Positions 32,549 through 42,390 of a stretch of 52,164 nucleotides of DNA are shown piece by piece. The position numbers and the translations under genes were made by a program. The stretch spans positions 6,759-58,922 of the forward strand of contig BFEA01001203.1 of the NCBI GenBank assembly GCA_003427395.1. The letters run 5' to 3'. The stretch comes from Chara braunii (taxonomy: Eukaryota; Streptophyta; Charophyceae; Charales; Characeae). Each line of letters begins with the position of its first letter. Positions within the stretch are counted from its first letter, which is position 1. Under the pieces are notes generated by a model that was not told the origin of the DNA, ran no database searches, and was given only the letters and a program-made list of their open reading frames with translations.

Positions 32549-32725
32549 GTGGAGATCTTATCGAAGCAGTAAGTGACACGAGGGCTGATTGTTCGGTTCT
32601 ACCCTCCCTATATCCCCTCCTCCCCTGATATCATGACTACTCCACTCGCCTCCGCAACCCCTTCATCTCCTACTAATTCTGCCCGTCTCACGTCCTCCGC
32701 TTTCTTTGCCACCCTCCCCGATAAA

Positions 32726-32890
32726 TTCTGTTACTTTTGAACGTGTATTCCACGGGTTTATGGGGTCGACTGTCATCCCTTCGAAACTTGGTTTGTCAAT
32801 TGGGTAGAATGTGCCACGTGTGTCAATCGTGCGCATGGGGCCTGCGTTCGATATCGGACGAGTAGCAAGGAATGGAGGTGCCCCCTGTGT
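32726..32890 (+). pseudogene. PHD-finger-like zinc motif between RNase H and integrase
   Basis: Same frame (2) as RT and integrase, between them. Visible ligands: W-V-E-C-A-T-C (Cys codons at 32810 and 32819), H at 32834, C at 32843, then E-W-R-C-P-L-C (Cys at 32879 and 32888). The pattern C-x2-C-x4-H-x2-C-x11-C-x2-C, with an aromatic two residues before the last pair and W-V-x-C before the central pair, is the second half of a PHD finger. The first Cys pair would be near 32729-32744 (C-Y-F, a TGA at 32738-32740, T-C). That TGA may replace one Cys, so the domain is damaged. In other proteins PHD fingers read histone H3 tails. Here the role is inferred only: chromatin targeting of the integrase. 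Could instead be another treble-clef zinc finger. Confidence 0.5.
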
Positions 32891-32998
32891 AGAACGAACA
32901 AGCTCCCCACGGAGGTTCGATTTGAGGCCGCCCGTACGGACGGTCCTGAATACGACGAGAAATACCGACGGGCGAAAGTCGGGACGGATAAAATTTTA

Positions 32999-34363
32999 TT
33001 GGCAAAATTAGCGGGATTATCATTGGGCCATCTCACCAAACACGACAGACGTAGGGCGACCGAGAGATCTCGGGACTATCGATGGATCAACGGTCGTTTG
33101 GAAAAGCGTAAAACTGACGAATCGGGTTCATGGCTGACAGTTCCCCATCCCTTCCTGAGATACGATTGGATTCGATCCGCTCACGAGGAACAGGCCGCTC
33201 ATTTCGCGATACGTGTCACGGAGGCAGCTGTAGACCAGAATCGATGGTTCTGGTCCAATATACGAAGTGATGTTAAATACATTGTCGCTAACTGTCCGGT
33301 CTGTGCCGCTGATCGCGCCTCTGTACAGGGACCCAACACAATCGTACCAACGGAAGTAGAGCATCCTTTTCAGCGAGTCAGTATGAACACGACAGATATT
33401 GACGTGCCACCTGGCCCAAACCGCTGTGAATATTCTATTTTATTAGTATTAATTGACCACTTTTCCAAGTACATCGAGGTCTATCCCTGTAAGACCCGAA
33501 AAGCCGCAGAAATAGCCACGTACATCGAACAATTCCTCTATACCCATCTAGATATGGAAGAAATTCTAACCGACAATGGATCTGAATTTAAAGGTGAGGT
33601 AGAAGAACTACTTGCACGAAGGGGCGTCACACTCCCACATACGGCACCCCACGTGTCCCAGTCGAACGGGTTGGCCGAGAATGCCAACCGTATGATTAAA
33701 ACCGCCCTTCGTAGGAACTTAGCGGCACACGACACGCGTCCCTGGCCCGAAATCCTGTATAAGATCGTCGGAATGCACCGGGCCACCCCTCACGAGTCTA
33801 CGGGGCTTACCCCCTTTCAACTTCGAACTAATAGCCTCCCCTGTGTCGACTACTAGGGCAACTCGGAAATTGCCGAAGCAGGGGGTAGCGACATGCGTGC
33901 GGCCCTCAAGGCCAGGGCCAAAAGGTACACCGATTTGATGGAACGGGCCGTTCCGAAGCTAGCCGTAAAAAGACAAAGGATGACCGAGCTGGCCCACGGA
34001 AGACAGGTCCGTAGCTACGAGGCCCAGAATGGAAACGCTGGGCCCCAGTACCAATATAAATTAGGGGACCTAGTGCAGGTACGTAAATGTGCACGCGACC
34101 GAAAACTCGCTCCCAAGTAGTCTGGTTGTGTTCGCGTTGTCGAACTCGGACCCAACGGCGCTAACACGGTGCGCGTCGCGCTTGAGGCTAGTGCAAGCCA
34201 TAGCTCTGTCCCCATCGTCCGGCATACTTCCTACCTCCGTTTTCTTCCTCCTTCCGATCGTCCTCCCTCTTCTTCCTCGGAAAGCGAGGAGAACGACGAC
34301 GATCTAACTTTCTCCCGTCTTTCTCCCTCTTGTCCCTCGTCCTCCTCTCCGACCTCGCCATGA
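32999..34363 (+). pseudogene. Integrase of element 2
   Basis: Frame 2, continuous with the PHD-like segment upstream. N-terminal HHCC zinc domain: H-E-E-Q-A-A-H-F ... N-C-P-V-C (about 33182-33305). Catalytic core: first Asp in T-T-D-I-D-V (about 33392), second in L-T-D-N-G-S-E-F (about 33572), Glu in G-L-A-E-N-A-N-R (about 33677); I count 34 residues between the last two, close to the usual 35. C-terminal part: Y-K-L-G-D-L-V-Q-V, then S-G-C-V-R-V-V-E-L-G-P, matching the GPY/F-like module. TAG stops interrupt at 33854 and 34118. The frame ends at TGA 34361-34363 in a Ser/Pro/Glu-rich tail. No chromodomain is visible after the core. Would insert the cDNA into host DNA. Confidence 0.88.
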
Positions 34364-34842
34364 GTTTTATCACGGAGCGGGTTCTTGACATTCAGCTGTT
34401 GCAGCCACGTGGACACATCTCAGAGATTCGGCAAGTTTGTCACCCTCGACTCAATACGGATCTTCGGTGTTTAATGCGATTCTTCTGCGACAAAGGTATC
34501 TGTGCCGCTGCCACGTTTCGAATCGAAGGAAGTCCTCGCGCAATAGTATTCGCGGAGGTTACCACAGTTTATCGGCGAGCGGGTCCCAAAACGAGCCACG
34601 TCACCTCAGTGGCGGGATTCACCGGCGACATTAGCTCGGTCAATCCGCTGCGGCATACCGCGATCTTGGCCTCGCTGCGCGAGTGGACGGAGCAAGTGTC
34701 CAACGTGTGGCAGCACGTCCTCGCCCGGGAGGGGTATAACATCATCCCGATCCTTGCATCGGACGTGGACGGTATTCGCCGATCACCGCGCGAGCGGCCA
34801 GTTGCGATCCCGACCATCGTCCCCTTCCCCCATCCCCAATGA
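34360..34842 (+). CDS. Extra ORF A of element 2, 160 aa, unknown function
   Basis: ATG at 34360 overlaps the pol-frame stop as ATGA (34360-34363). It runs uninterrupted to TGA 34840-34842. The protein begins M-S-F-I-T-E-R-V-L-D and has a mixed alpha/beta look (I-V-F-A-E-V-T-T-V-Y, then A-I-L-A-S-L-R-E-W-T-E-Q-V) and a Pro-rich end. No signal peptide or membrane segment is evident, so it is not an obvious envelope. No family is recognised. It is intact, unlike gag and pol. The ATGA junction suggests termination-reinitiation on a polycistronic RNA, which is inference. Confidence 0.55.
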   Translation: MSFITERVLDIQLLQPRGHISEIRQVCHPRLNTDLRCLMRFFCDKGICAAATFRIEGSPRAIVFAEVTTVYRRAGPKTSHVTSVAGFTGDISSVNPLRHTAILASLREWTEQVSNVWQHVLAREGYNIIPILASDVDGIRRSPRERPVAIPTIVPFPHPQ

Positions 34843-35599
34843 ACCACACTGTTCGTCTCGCTCCTCTCTCTACCTTTGGTCTCCCCTCTCTCTTCCCCAC
34901 CTTTTGGCAATCCAATCTTCACCCTTCTCTTTCCTTCTCGTTCGAGCCTCTTTCAGTCCCTCTTATCATTCTCGGACATTGGCGATTGTGGCGCGAAACT
35001 TTTGAGGAGTTGTCCTTTTGTTTGGCCCGAGTACAGGTGACGTGGACGGGCACTAGCGCGCATCCCACGTGGATCGAGAATCCGGAGCTGTTGATCATAC
35101 TGGGTTGGAGGACTAACGCGGAAGGAGATCTTATTGGATTCCTCTTTGGATCGGTACAACCGGGTCGCCCGTCAGTTGATTCCACAGGAGCTCATCGCAC
35201 TGATGGTGCAGCTGGCGGACGATCTCGCCCGACATCTACTTTTAGAGTGACAACAGTCCTGCTCCATATATTTTCGAGCGATCCTTGGATCCGTACCTTC
35301 AGTGGACCTCGTGCTTGGAGGAACCTAGGGACGAGGATATGCTACCATCGCGACAGGAGTATCTGAAGACGTACGAGATCATCCCTTATGCCTTCTACCC
35401 GAGGGCAGAAGAAGTGGTGATCGACGACGACGACAGCAAAGAAAAAGATTGTGACCCTGCAGCCGCCACCTCAAGTACCGCGCGACGGAGACGGCGCCGA
35501 TCCCCCCCCTCCTCCAGCCCCACCCGTCCCCTAGTTCGCCCACGTACCAATGCGGGCGATAGGCCTTCGACCTCGAACGCTGCCCCGCCAACCCCTTGA
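34839..35599 (+). pseudogene. Extra ORF B of element 2, ~250 aa, two frameshifts
   Basis: ATG at 34839 overlaps ORF A's stop as ATGA (34839-34842). The first part (M-N-H-T-V-R-L-A-P, then F-W-Q-S-N-L-H-P, then W-R-L-W-R-E-T-F-E-E-L) is in frame 3. At about 35130-35150 the protein-like reading moves to frame 1 (L-D-R-Y-N-R-V-A-R-Q-L-I-P, M-V-Q-L-A-D-D-L-A-R). At about 35247 it moves to frame 2 (N-S-P-A-P-Y-I-F-E-R, E-Y-L-K-T-Y-E-I-I-P-Y-A), ending with an acidic/basic low-complexity tail (D-D-D-D, R-R-R-R-R-R-S) at TGA 35597-35599. Amphipathic helices across the joins argue these are lesions in one gene. No family is recognised. Confidence 0.45.
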
Positions 35600-36680
35600 T
35601 TTTCTCACCCTCGAGCAGATCCGTACCCCCGTCACCTTCCCTCCCCATCCTTTCCATCCCCACCTCTTCCGCGACTTCTATTCTACTCGTCTACTCGCCA
35701 CCGTCCATCCTTATACCTCCCTTCAGCCCGCTGCTCCCACATTTTGCTGGCATCTCCTGCTGTTCAGCGTTGCATGGGAGAGATCCAACGTCGTAGAAGT
35801 CTACTGCGTTGCCACGGGGACAATCCCGGCCTGTCGCCACTTCGAGATCTTTCGAGCGACGCTTTTCCACACCCTCTCCTCTTTCTATAGTGATTACCTC
35901 ACTTCCCTACCCCGTTGTGGCGATCATTTCCCCCGCTTCCACCGAATCATCCGATATGAGGAGCTCCCGGTGACGATGGAAGGGATGAATCGCTTCCTAC
36001 CCCCGCTCCCCCCCGTCATCCCCGCGAAATCCCCGGCATGTACCGCCTCTACNNNNNNNNNNNNNNNNNNNNNNNNNNNNNNNNNNNNNNNNNNNNNNNN
36101 NNNNNNNNNNNNNNNNNNNNNNNNNNNNNNNNNNNNNNNNNNNNNNNNNNNNNNNNNNNNNNNNNNNNNNNNNNNNNNNNNNNNNNNNNNNNNNNNNNNN
36201 NNNNNNNNNNNNNNNNNNNNNNNNNNNNNNNNNNNNNNNNNNNNNNNNNNNNNNNNNNNNNNNNNNNNNNNNNNNNNNNNNNNNNNNNNNNNNNNNNNNN
36301 NNNNNNNNNNNNNNNNNNNNNNNNNNNNNNNNNNNNNNNNNNNNNNNNNNNNNNNNNNNNNNNNNNNNNNNNGCGCTGATTCGACAGACGCCAACGACCA
36401 AGGGTGCAGAGCACACGGAGATCAGGTGGACCATGATGGCGTCACCTGGATGATCTCCACGAGGCAGAGGGCTGCATATGACGGGGCTACACTGCTACAG
36501 GGATCTTGCCACGAATGTTGTCGCCATCTCATCCGTGACCCAGTTATCGTTCCTTGTACTTCTTTTTTGCCCTGTTTACACACTTGGTTCCTCATGCATC
36601 ACTCTGTTCTCTCCTCTTTCTTTCGCCATTCCATGCAATCAGGAGATCGCATAATTTTGGAACCCCCTGCGCGTCACATA
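35550..36680 (+). CDS. Extra ORF C of element 2, with RING-like end, interrupted by gap
   Basis: ATG at 35550 in frame 3, overlapping the end of ORF B by 50 bp. About 168 codons are open up to the gap at 36053: F-L-T-L-E-Q-I-R, H-L-F-R-D-F-Y-S-T-R-L-L, F-C-W-H-L-L-L-F-S-V, Y-S-D-Y-L-T-S-L, R-I-I-R-Y-E-E-L-P. The part after the gap (36373 on) continues in the same frame if the N count is right. It contains a cysteine cluster (36507-36587) resembling a RING finger: C-H-E-C-C-R-H-L-I-R-D-P-V-I-V-P-C then S-F-L-P-C-L-H-T-W. The expected Cys-x-His step is imperfect (C-T-S-F). The frame reads on into the LTR. ORF B and C share Leu/Phe/Trp-rich openings and might be distant paralogues. Function unknown. 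Confidence 0.4.
36053..36372. other. Assembly gap (320 N) inside ORF C
   Basis: Run of N. Whether its length is measured or estimated cannot be told, so frame continuity across it is unproven. Confidence 1.
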
Positions 36681-37583
36681 TGTGACGAACCACTTCCCGA
36701 CCCCGTGCCATTTTTCGTACCCTTTCTTTTGCTTGTATCATACCAACCCCAGGAAAACCCCGTTTTGAGTTCTTGCTTTCGGGTGCCGCATTTTCCTTTT
36801 TGAGAGTTTTTTCGACTGCTGAGTTCTGTTTTTCTTCTTGCAAAGTCGGGAAATACATGGGAATTTACGTGCGCCTTAGCGAGCGCAGTGGGAATTGGGC
36901 TCGGTAGTTAGGAATTTCGGGATAAGCGAAACTTCAACGTGTCCTTTTTGGGTGTGTGAAGAATCTTGGGCGCGTCGGGGAAAACTCTCGAAATTTCGCG
37001 TGAATACGAATAGGCGTAGGATTTTTCTTTTCCCGCGTCGCTTTTTCGCGCGCGGATATGGTGATTTCAAGTTTGAATTAGGATAGAGGCAAACTGTAAC
37101 TGTTTCGGTGCCTTTTTCCCTCTTTTTTTGTTGACGGTGCCACGCATGCAGAGGCTTTCTCCTCTCTGTCCCCGCATCGCTCCCTCCCTCGCTCCCTTTT
37201 CTCCTCCCTCCTCTTTCTCTCTCCCCGTAACTGTTTCTTCCTCTCTCCCCCTCCCCCATCTTGTTGTTTGCGCGCCCATTTCCCTTTCTTGATCGTCTGA
37301 ATCTTCGACCCGTCTTGCGCCACCTCTCGCGCCTTTTCTTTTCTCACCCTCTGAGTCTGGCGTACAACTCCTAGTCGATCCCCCGATAACTCCCGCTCGC
37401 CAATCAGGTGCGTGGATCGATAGGACCTTCCTATCGCGCGACGAATCTGATTGGTTGAACCTTGAGTTCCGAGGGATCAACATAGCGTTCTCGGAGCGCT
37501 CTTCTCAAAGTCTTCTCCTCCTTCTCCCCCTACACCCCCGCCTTCCCGTCGTTCTCTCCCCCTTCTATCTCCTATGTCGCAAC

Positions 37584-37590
37584 TATAAAA
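37584..37590 (+). promoter_or_regulatory. TATA box, 3' LTR promoter
   Basis: TATAAAA, same context as 26590 in the 5' LTR. Could drive transcription outwards into the sequence after 39358. Confidence 0.5.
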
Positions 37591-38599
37591 CCCGCAAGCG
37601 CGCCCGCAAAGCTCTCTTACGTTCTCGACTCTCAAGCCAGCTTCCGGGAAGCAGTGGCTAGGCAGAGTGTTTGAAGTGATTCGGAAAGTCCTGTGGGGAT
37701 AACGATAGACTAGTCGGTTGCGCGCTGGATCGCCACGACGGACTTAGGGATCTGGGTGAACCGTGTCGAGTTTACAACAGCGGGGTGACGATCGCAGTGG
37801 TGGGAATTAGCACGCGACGGCCGGGATCGTCGGTGCGGGTATGACGATCGATGTTGAGTTGATTGGCCCGGGGCCATATTGGAATTAACGGCGAATGCGC
37901 CTTTGTGGCGGATTGTTATCTTTGACGTGAGTGTACGGCGGTGACGCCGAACTTTTTTCCTCCTGGATCTTGTCATCTTCTATTTTGGACTTTCTTTCCC
38001 TCAACTCTCTCTCTTTCTCTCTCTTTCTTCTCGAAAGACGATGCGTCTGAATGATTGTCCCTCTCTTGAATGGGAATAAGTCGGCATCCTGTTTCTGTGT
38101 GAAAGAACTTCTTACGGAACTCTTCCATTAGTTTCCTGGGTAATCCTCCTACGCAAGGATCCCGTCTACTTGTCTTGTGAACGGTGGATGCGTGTGTACC
38201 GTGCAATGCGATCCATCTTTTCCTGTGAAAGTCTCATTTTCNCACCTTCCACAGTGAATNCATGTATANAGATGCNTGACTTTTCGGATTGATTAGANGA
38301 GTGTCNTCGGGATTTTGTTCGAGAATACAAGAGTGTTTAGATCTATAGTTCNGAACGCACTGCGCATGCCATCTGCCTTATGCGGCACGACGTCAGCAGC
38401 CACGNCACCATGCGACCTTGAGAAACAAGGCGCCGNAAACCAATNTTGTGTTGAACTNAGTCGCGGGTCNNTCCCTTAGCCCTATGCATGATGAAGCTNA
38501 TGTGTGTCTGCTCCCTCGTNTGTCAAGAAGGATAGATTGAGGGTCGCATGAATGATTTTTGTCCTTAATGACGTCTCTGGATATANGTGATTGATTGAT

Positions 38600-39139
38600 A
38601 TGTGGACTGACAAGCACCCTGCGATTGGGCGCCAGCCTCCCGTATCTTCCATCCCAACGCGACGTTTTCCCTATGGTGAGGAAAGGACACGTGTATGTGA
38701 GTGGGACGTACGAGAAGCCGTCGCACAAATCGGCGGGCAATATTGCTTCCCTCTGGCCAACCGTTGTTCTGGGTTCGTAGANGCCGGATTTGTCATTATC
38801 GATACGCANTTTCCACCCTACTCGATATTGTTGCNGTTTAACGAGNTGATCGTCATTCCGTGGACGGCAGTGGCGCCCCATTGGCCCCGCACTCTGTGCA
38901 CGGAGTGCCAGCGTTTCGATCGCTACGAAGCGAAGGGCTTCCACTACCGAATACGGAGTGAGGACGAGCATAAGGAAAGAGCCACTCGGCTGAGACTATC
39001 CACGTCGGATTCGAAACTGACCAGCGAACGACGACGAGATCTCATACGAAAACGAGACACGCGAAGCGTGCCAGAGCCTTTCCGTTCTAAACGACGGGCT
39101 GTAGCCCGGTGGGAAGCCCGACAGTACTTTCTGGATTGA
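38600..39139 (+). CDS. LTR-encoded ORF of ~179 aa (3' LTR copy)
   Basis: Same frame as 27604-28143, with fewer Ns and a stop at 39137-39139. It differs from the 5' copy at a few residues (for example Val/Ala, Pro/Leu, Glu/Lys in the basic tail), all without opening a stop. Same description and same doubts as the 5' copy. Confidence 0.35.
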   Translation: MWTDKHPAIGRQPPVSSIPTRRFPYGEERTRVCEWDVREAVAQIGGQYCFPLANRCSGFVXAGFVIIDTXFPPYSILLXFNEXIVIPWTAVAPHWPRTLCTECQRFDRYEAKGFHYRIRSEDEHKERATRLRLSTSDSKLTSERRRDLIRKRDTRSVPEPFRSKRRAVARWEARQYFLD

Positions 39140-39371
39140 ATTTGGATCGTTCTGTTTTTGCGCCATGTCCGCGTGCGCATTCCGCGACGCGCGAAATTAA
39201 TCGACTTGCTTCATCGGACCATCACGGGGGATTTCAGTTCCATCTGTGTCCCCACACTCAATTTCCAAAAATCCTTGGCACACCCCATCTTGCTGTTTTT
39301 CTGGGCCTCTTCCGCACATCTCACACTCCGAACGAAAGACAGCACACGGGCGTGAGGTTGCGCGTCACAGA

Positions 39372-40053
39372 CGTGGCGGCTAATTGGGGGGGGAAGCGGG
39401 GGTTTGAGAGGTAGATTGGGGTTGTGGAACCCTGGCCCCACCCCCTCAAAGGGAAAAAAAAAAAAAAACAATTTATGGGGCCGGAGGGGGTTTCGTTATG
39501 ATTCTTATGAATGCTGATAAGATAAAAAAAAAACATAAAAGAACTGCTCATTTTTTTTTCCCTTCATTGATTGATTGATTGATTGATTGGTGGGGGAGGG
39601 GTTCCCCAACCCCCGCCCCACCAGCCACGCACGCACACACACACACACACACACACAGAGTTTTATGTTTGTCATTCTTTCCTCTGTCGTCTTTCCGCTC
39701 TCCGATTTTTTCTAAGTTTTTTTGTGTGCCCAAGTGAGCACCCTTAAGTATTGCCAAAGAGTCGGTGGTTTCTCGTTTGGATCGTTCAATGCTGTGATGT
39801 CTGTGCTACTGACATTTTTTATGTTGTGTCTTATATGAACGCGGCTCGCTGCATCCCAAGGTGCAGTGGACTCATCTCACCAAACAGACACACACACACA
39901 CACAAAGATACAGACAAGTGAGGCAGTGAATATTTCCATGTTCTAACCGAAGATTCATTTGATTTCGCTAACCCTGTGGATGGAAGTGCGTGAGGGCAGA
40001 CGCAGGGTTGGAGAATTACCTATTGGCCGGTGCGTTGCTCATCCTATCGATGG

Positions 40054-40146
<93 letters not shown>

Positions 40147-40340
40147 AGTTTTAGGTATGTTTGTTTTTCCTCTTTCTCCTATTTTTTCTAAGTACTTTTT
40201 GTGTCTCTACCCGAGCACCCTCTAGCAGTGCCAAACAGTCAAGGGGTCCTCGTTTGGAGTGCCTACTGCACTCTAGCAGTGCCAAACAGCCGGAAAAAGG
40301 ANACCGAGGAGAATGTGGCGCGTCGGAATCCCATGCACCA
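39372..40340. repeat. Simple-repeat region with a duplicated block
   Basis: Contains (ATTG)n at about 39567-39589, (CA)n at 39631-39656, (CT)n at 40060-40112 and (CA)n at 40114-40143. A block with TTTTTTCTAAGT and GAGCACCCT, then GCCAAA-AGTC and TCGTTTGGA, occurs at about 39705-39782 and again at 40185-40260; part (CTCTAGCAGTGCCAAACAG) repeats once more at 40271. The CGATGGAAAACTCTC leader before the CT run is the module seen at 14850-15690. No gene is seen. Confidence 0.7.
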
Positions 40341-40372
40341 TAACGCACACAGTTCGTGACAAACTGTAGACC

Positions 40373-40470
40373 GTGTTCTCCTGGACATCCGTTAAAACTG
40401 GAACGATACTGAGATGAATAGCATGGCCCCTACGCAAGGATGAGACAAATAAATTGACAAATGGTTCAAG
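40373..40470 (+). pseudogene. U6 snRNA retropseudogene
   Basis: About 98 bp aligns with U6 spliceosomal RNA from its 5' stem to its 3' end: GGACATCCGTTAAAACTGGA, ACGATACTGAGA, TAGCATGGCCCCTACGCAAG, GATGAGACAAATAAATTGA, AATGGTTCAAG. The canonical catalytic box ACAGAGA reads ACTGAGA here. The 5' stem (GTGTTCTCCTGGACATCC) no longer pairs well compared with GTCCCTTCGGGGACATCC. It is followed by A7-T-A4-T-A7 rather than the T-run that ends Pol III transcripts. No upstream TATA/USE is apparent at the usual spacing. The A-tail and mutated core point to a LINE-type retroposed copy, not a working gene. Confidence 0.88.
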
Positions 40471-40559
40471 AAAAAAATAAAATAAAAAAATGTAGACCGC
40501 TGACATTTCATGAGGAACTATACAGCTACCATGCCTGGACGACCGTTTCAAGAGAATAA

Positions 40560-42140
40560 TTATTAAGCTGTTAAATTGAAATCACACGCGACTTCCACTT
40601 CACTACCAGCATGCATGCATAGAGATGTCCATGGCAGAAGAACTTTCACAAACTTAGAATCAGCAATGAGCATGAGATGGCACACAACGCCCACACAGAA
40701 TACTCAGATATGTGGCCCGGGCCAGGAACTCTGAGTCAGTAAAAGTCAACAACTGTTGCAACTTGCGCCTATGGCCGCTGAACACTGTCTGAAGTCCCAA
40801 CTGAACACTGTCTCCACCATCGGTCTCACCCTCACTCACGCACACGTGCACGAAGATCTTCCCTGCATGTCCACCCGTCACACCCACACTCTACTCTCCA
40901 CACTCTGTTGATGTCAGCAGCTTGGCGGCTATGGCTGCCGTTGTCTTCCTCCTCTTAGCTATGGCCGCCTTTGTCCTCCTCAGCCCACTTCAGCTTCCGG
41001 CACCCGCAGACCTCCGGTGCACAAGTCGCTGCAAGTCACTTCAGCAGTGCTTCCGCATGGCTCACAGGCAAATGAATGAATAGCTGAGCGCTGCCTCTTT
41101 ATATCTACTGTTTGGTTGGTGGTCTGGCCTGCCATGGGTCCCAGGCCCAAGCGTGTGCAGCCCCACCTAGTACTTCCTGACTAGACTAGGTAGGAATGGG
41201 ACTGTAGACTGCTGACTGGACTAGGTAGGACTTACTGACTGACCACTAGAATCCTGAAGAGTCAACCAACCGCTTCTAAAAACTCCTAGTTTGCTAAACT
41301 GACCCTTCGCAAGGCCTTAGGGCTACTTCCCACTTGCTGACTCAGCTACAGTCAACTGTCTTCTGGAAGGGCCTAGACTAGACTGAACCGTAAGACACAA
41401 GACTGCCAATTCGAAGGTCAACTAACACCCCGACTAGCTAACCTAAGGGATTTAGGGGCAGGTCGTGGGTTCAAATCTCACACAGGGTTACAGGGTCAAT
41501 GTACAGGGCTACGAGGTAGGTCTAGGGATCGAGTCCAAATGTCTGCATCTGTCGGGTAAATTGGGTGAACCGTTTCACTTTGCAGGTATCTGCTACGAAT
41601 CGAACGGGTATTCCTTTCAAGAAAAATTAAAAACACTGTAATTCAACCAGCTCTTCGTGAGCAAATTACAAGAATACCCGTTTTGCTGACTTTTTCTGGG
41701 GGGAAACGGCTCCTGAGTCACCTTGTTAGTTTTATAACAGAGGTACCAGCTGGTTCCCTGTTAGGTGACAGAAGACAAGTATGGGGATAATTGGTGGAAA
41801 GCCCCAACGCCGAAACGTTTTCAGGTTTGGGCGCCCAAAATCCAGCCGTTTGGTACTGCCCAACAACACTGCCACATGCATCGCCAATAAACGCCAACTG
41901 CAAGAGGGTATTTGGCCTGAGGCATGACTGCCGACACGTCGGCTGTATACAAAACAAGGTCCCGGGGGGGCTTATCTGTATACGAATAGGTGTATATGGT
42001 ACGAAAGATGAATTTTCTGCGGATCCCTGCACTACCTGCAAGACAAGGGTGCGAGAACAGCCAACATTAAATTATTGTAAAGCAGAGAGCACACAAACCT
42101 ACCCAGAAGCGATAGGCAAAAGGAAGGAAACAATCAAGGA
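40560..42140. other. Unassigned sequence with short repeats
   Basis: No confident gene. Noted: CTAGACTAGGTAGGA / CTGGACTAGGTAGGA repeats at about 41180-41230; tRNA-B-box-like GGTTCAAATC at 41468 without a matching A box; an inverted pair AACGGGTATTC (41597) / GAATACCCGTT (41672). A plus frame at 41791-42153 (120 codons, several Cys) and a minus frame at 41718-42041 overlap and look equally weak. Confidence 0.4.
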
Positions 42141-42144
42141 GCGG

Positions 42145-42331
42145 GGAAAATGAAGAGCCGGCGTTCGAGTTACCCACAGAAGACAGACCGAGCGAGATAT
42201 TGAGCAAGCTCTGAGATGCACATATGGAGAGAGAGAGAGAGAGAACGCATGAAAACAAGGAAGAGCTGGCGTTCTAGTTAACCCAAGAAACGAGAACGAG
42301 CGAGATATTCTGCAAGCTTGGAGATGCACAC

Positions 42332-42390
<59 letters not shown>
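42145..42390. repeat. Tandem duplication ending in (GA)n
   Basis: GAGCCGGCGTTCGAGTTACC (42155) and GAGCTGGCGTTCTAGTTAAC (42265) head two similar units. Each contains GAGCGAGATATT and GCAAGCT, and each ends in a GA run (42227-42243; 42333-42388). Confidence 0.8.

Larger units (their letters stand above)
25707..39358 (+). mobile_element. 13.65-kb Ty3/gypsy element with extra 3' ORFs (element 2)
   Basis: LTR 25707-28362, PBS 28363-28374, gag, protease, RT/RNase H, PHD-like finger, integrase, three further frames, 320-bp gap, LTR 36681-39358. The protease-RT-RNase H-integrase order is diagnostic of Ty3/gypsy. Both the LTRs (~2.66 kb) and the 3' region after integrase (~2.3 kb) are long for the family. 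The two LTRs are very similar, so insertion was probably recent, but shared Ns show that part of their sequence comes from one assembly consensus. Five-base target duplications are not evident: CAACG precedes the 5' LTR and TGCGC follows the 3' LTR. No clear polypurine tract is seen before 36681. The conventional genes all carry stops or frameshifts. Confidence 0.88.
36681..39358 (+). repeat. 3' LTR of element 2
   Basis: Begins TGTGACGAACCACTTCCCGA and ends CGGGCGTGAGGT. Carries a ~20-bp insertion at about 36897-36916 relative to the 5' LTR, otherwise near-identical. It is bracketed by an 11-bp direct repeat, TGCGCGTCACA, at 36668-36678 and 39359-39369. Single Ns match those of the 5' LTR at a constant offset of 10996. 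Confidence 0.9.

Noticed and set aside
32375-34120. Stop-codon reassignment in the host, given in-frame TGA, TAA and TAG in pol
   Set aside because: All three stops occur, alongside frameshifts elsewhere in the same element, and other genes end normally at these codons. Simple decay explains it.
34839-35599. Envelope-like protein in ORF B
   Set aside because: The N-terminal hydrophobic stretch is short and broken by Pro and charged residues; no signal peptide plus transmembrane pattern is convincing.
41440-41500. tRNA gene or tRNA-derived SINE (GGTTCAAATC B-box-like word)
   Set aside because: No matching A box, no cloverleaf, no A-tail or other copies visible.
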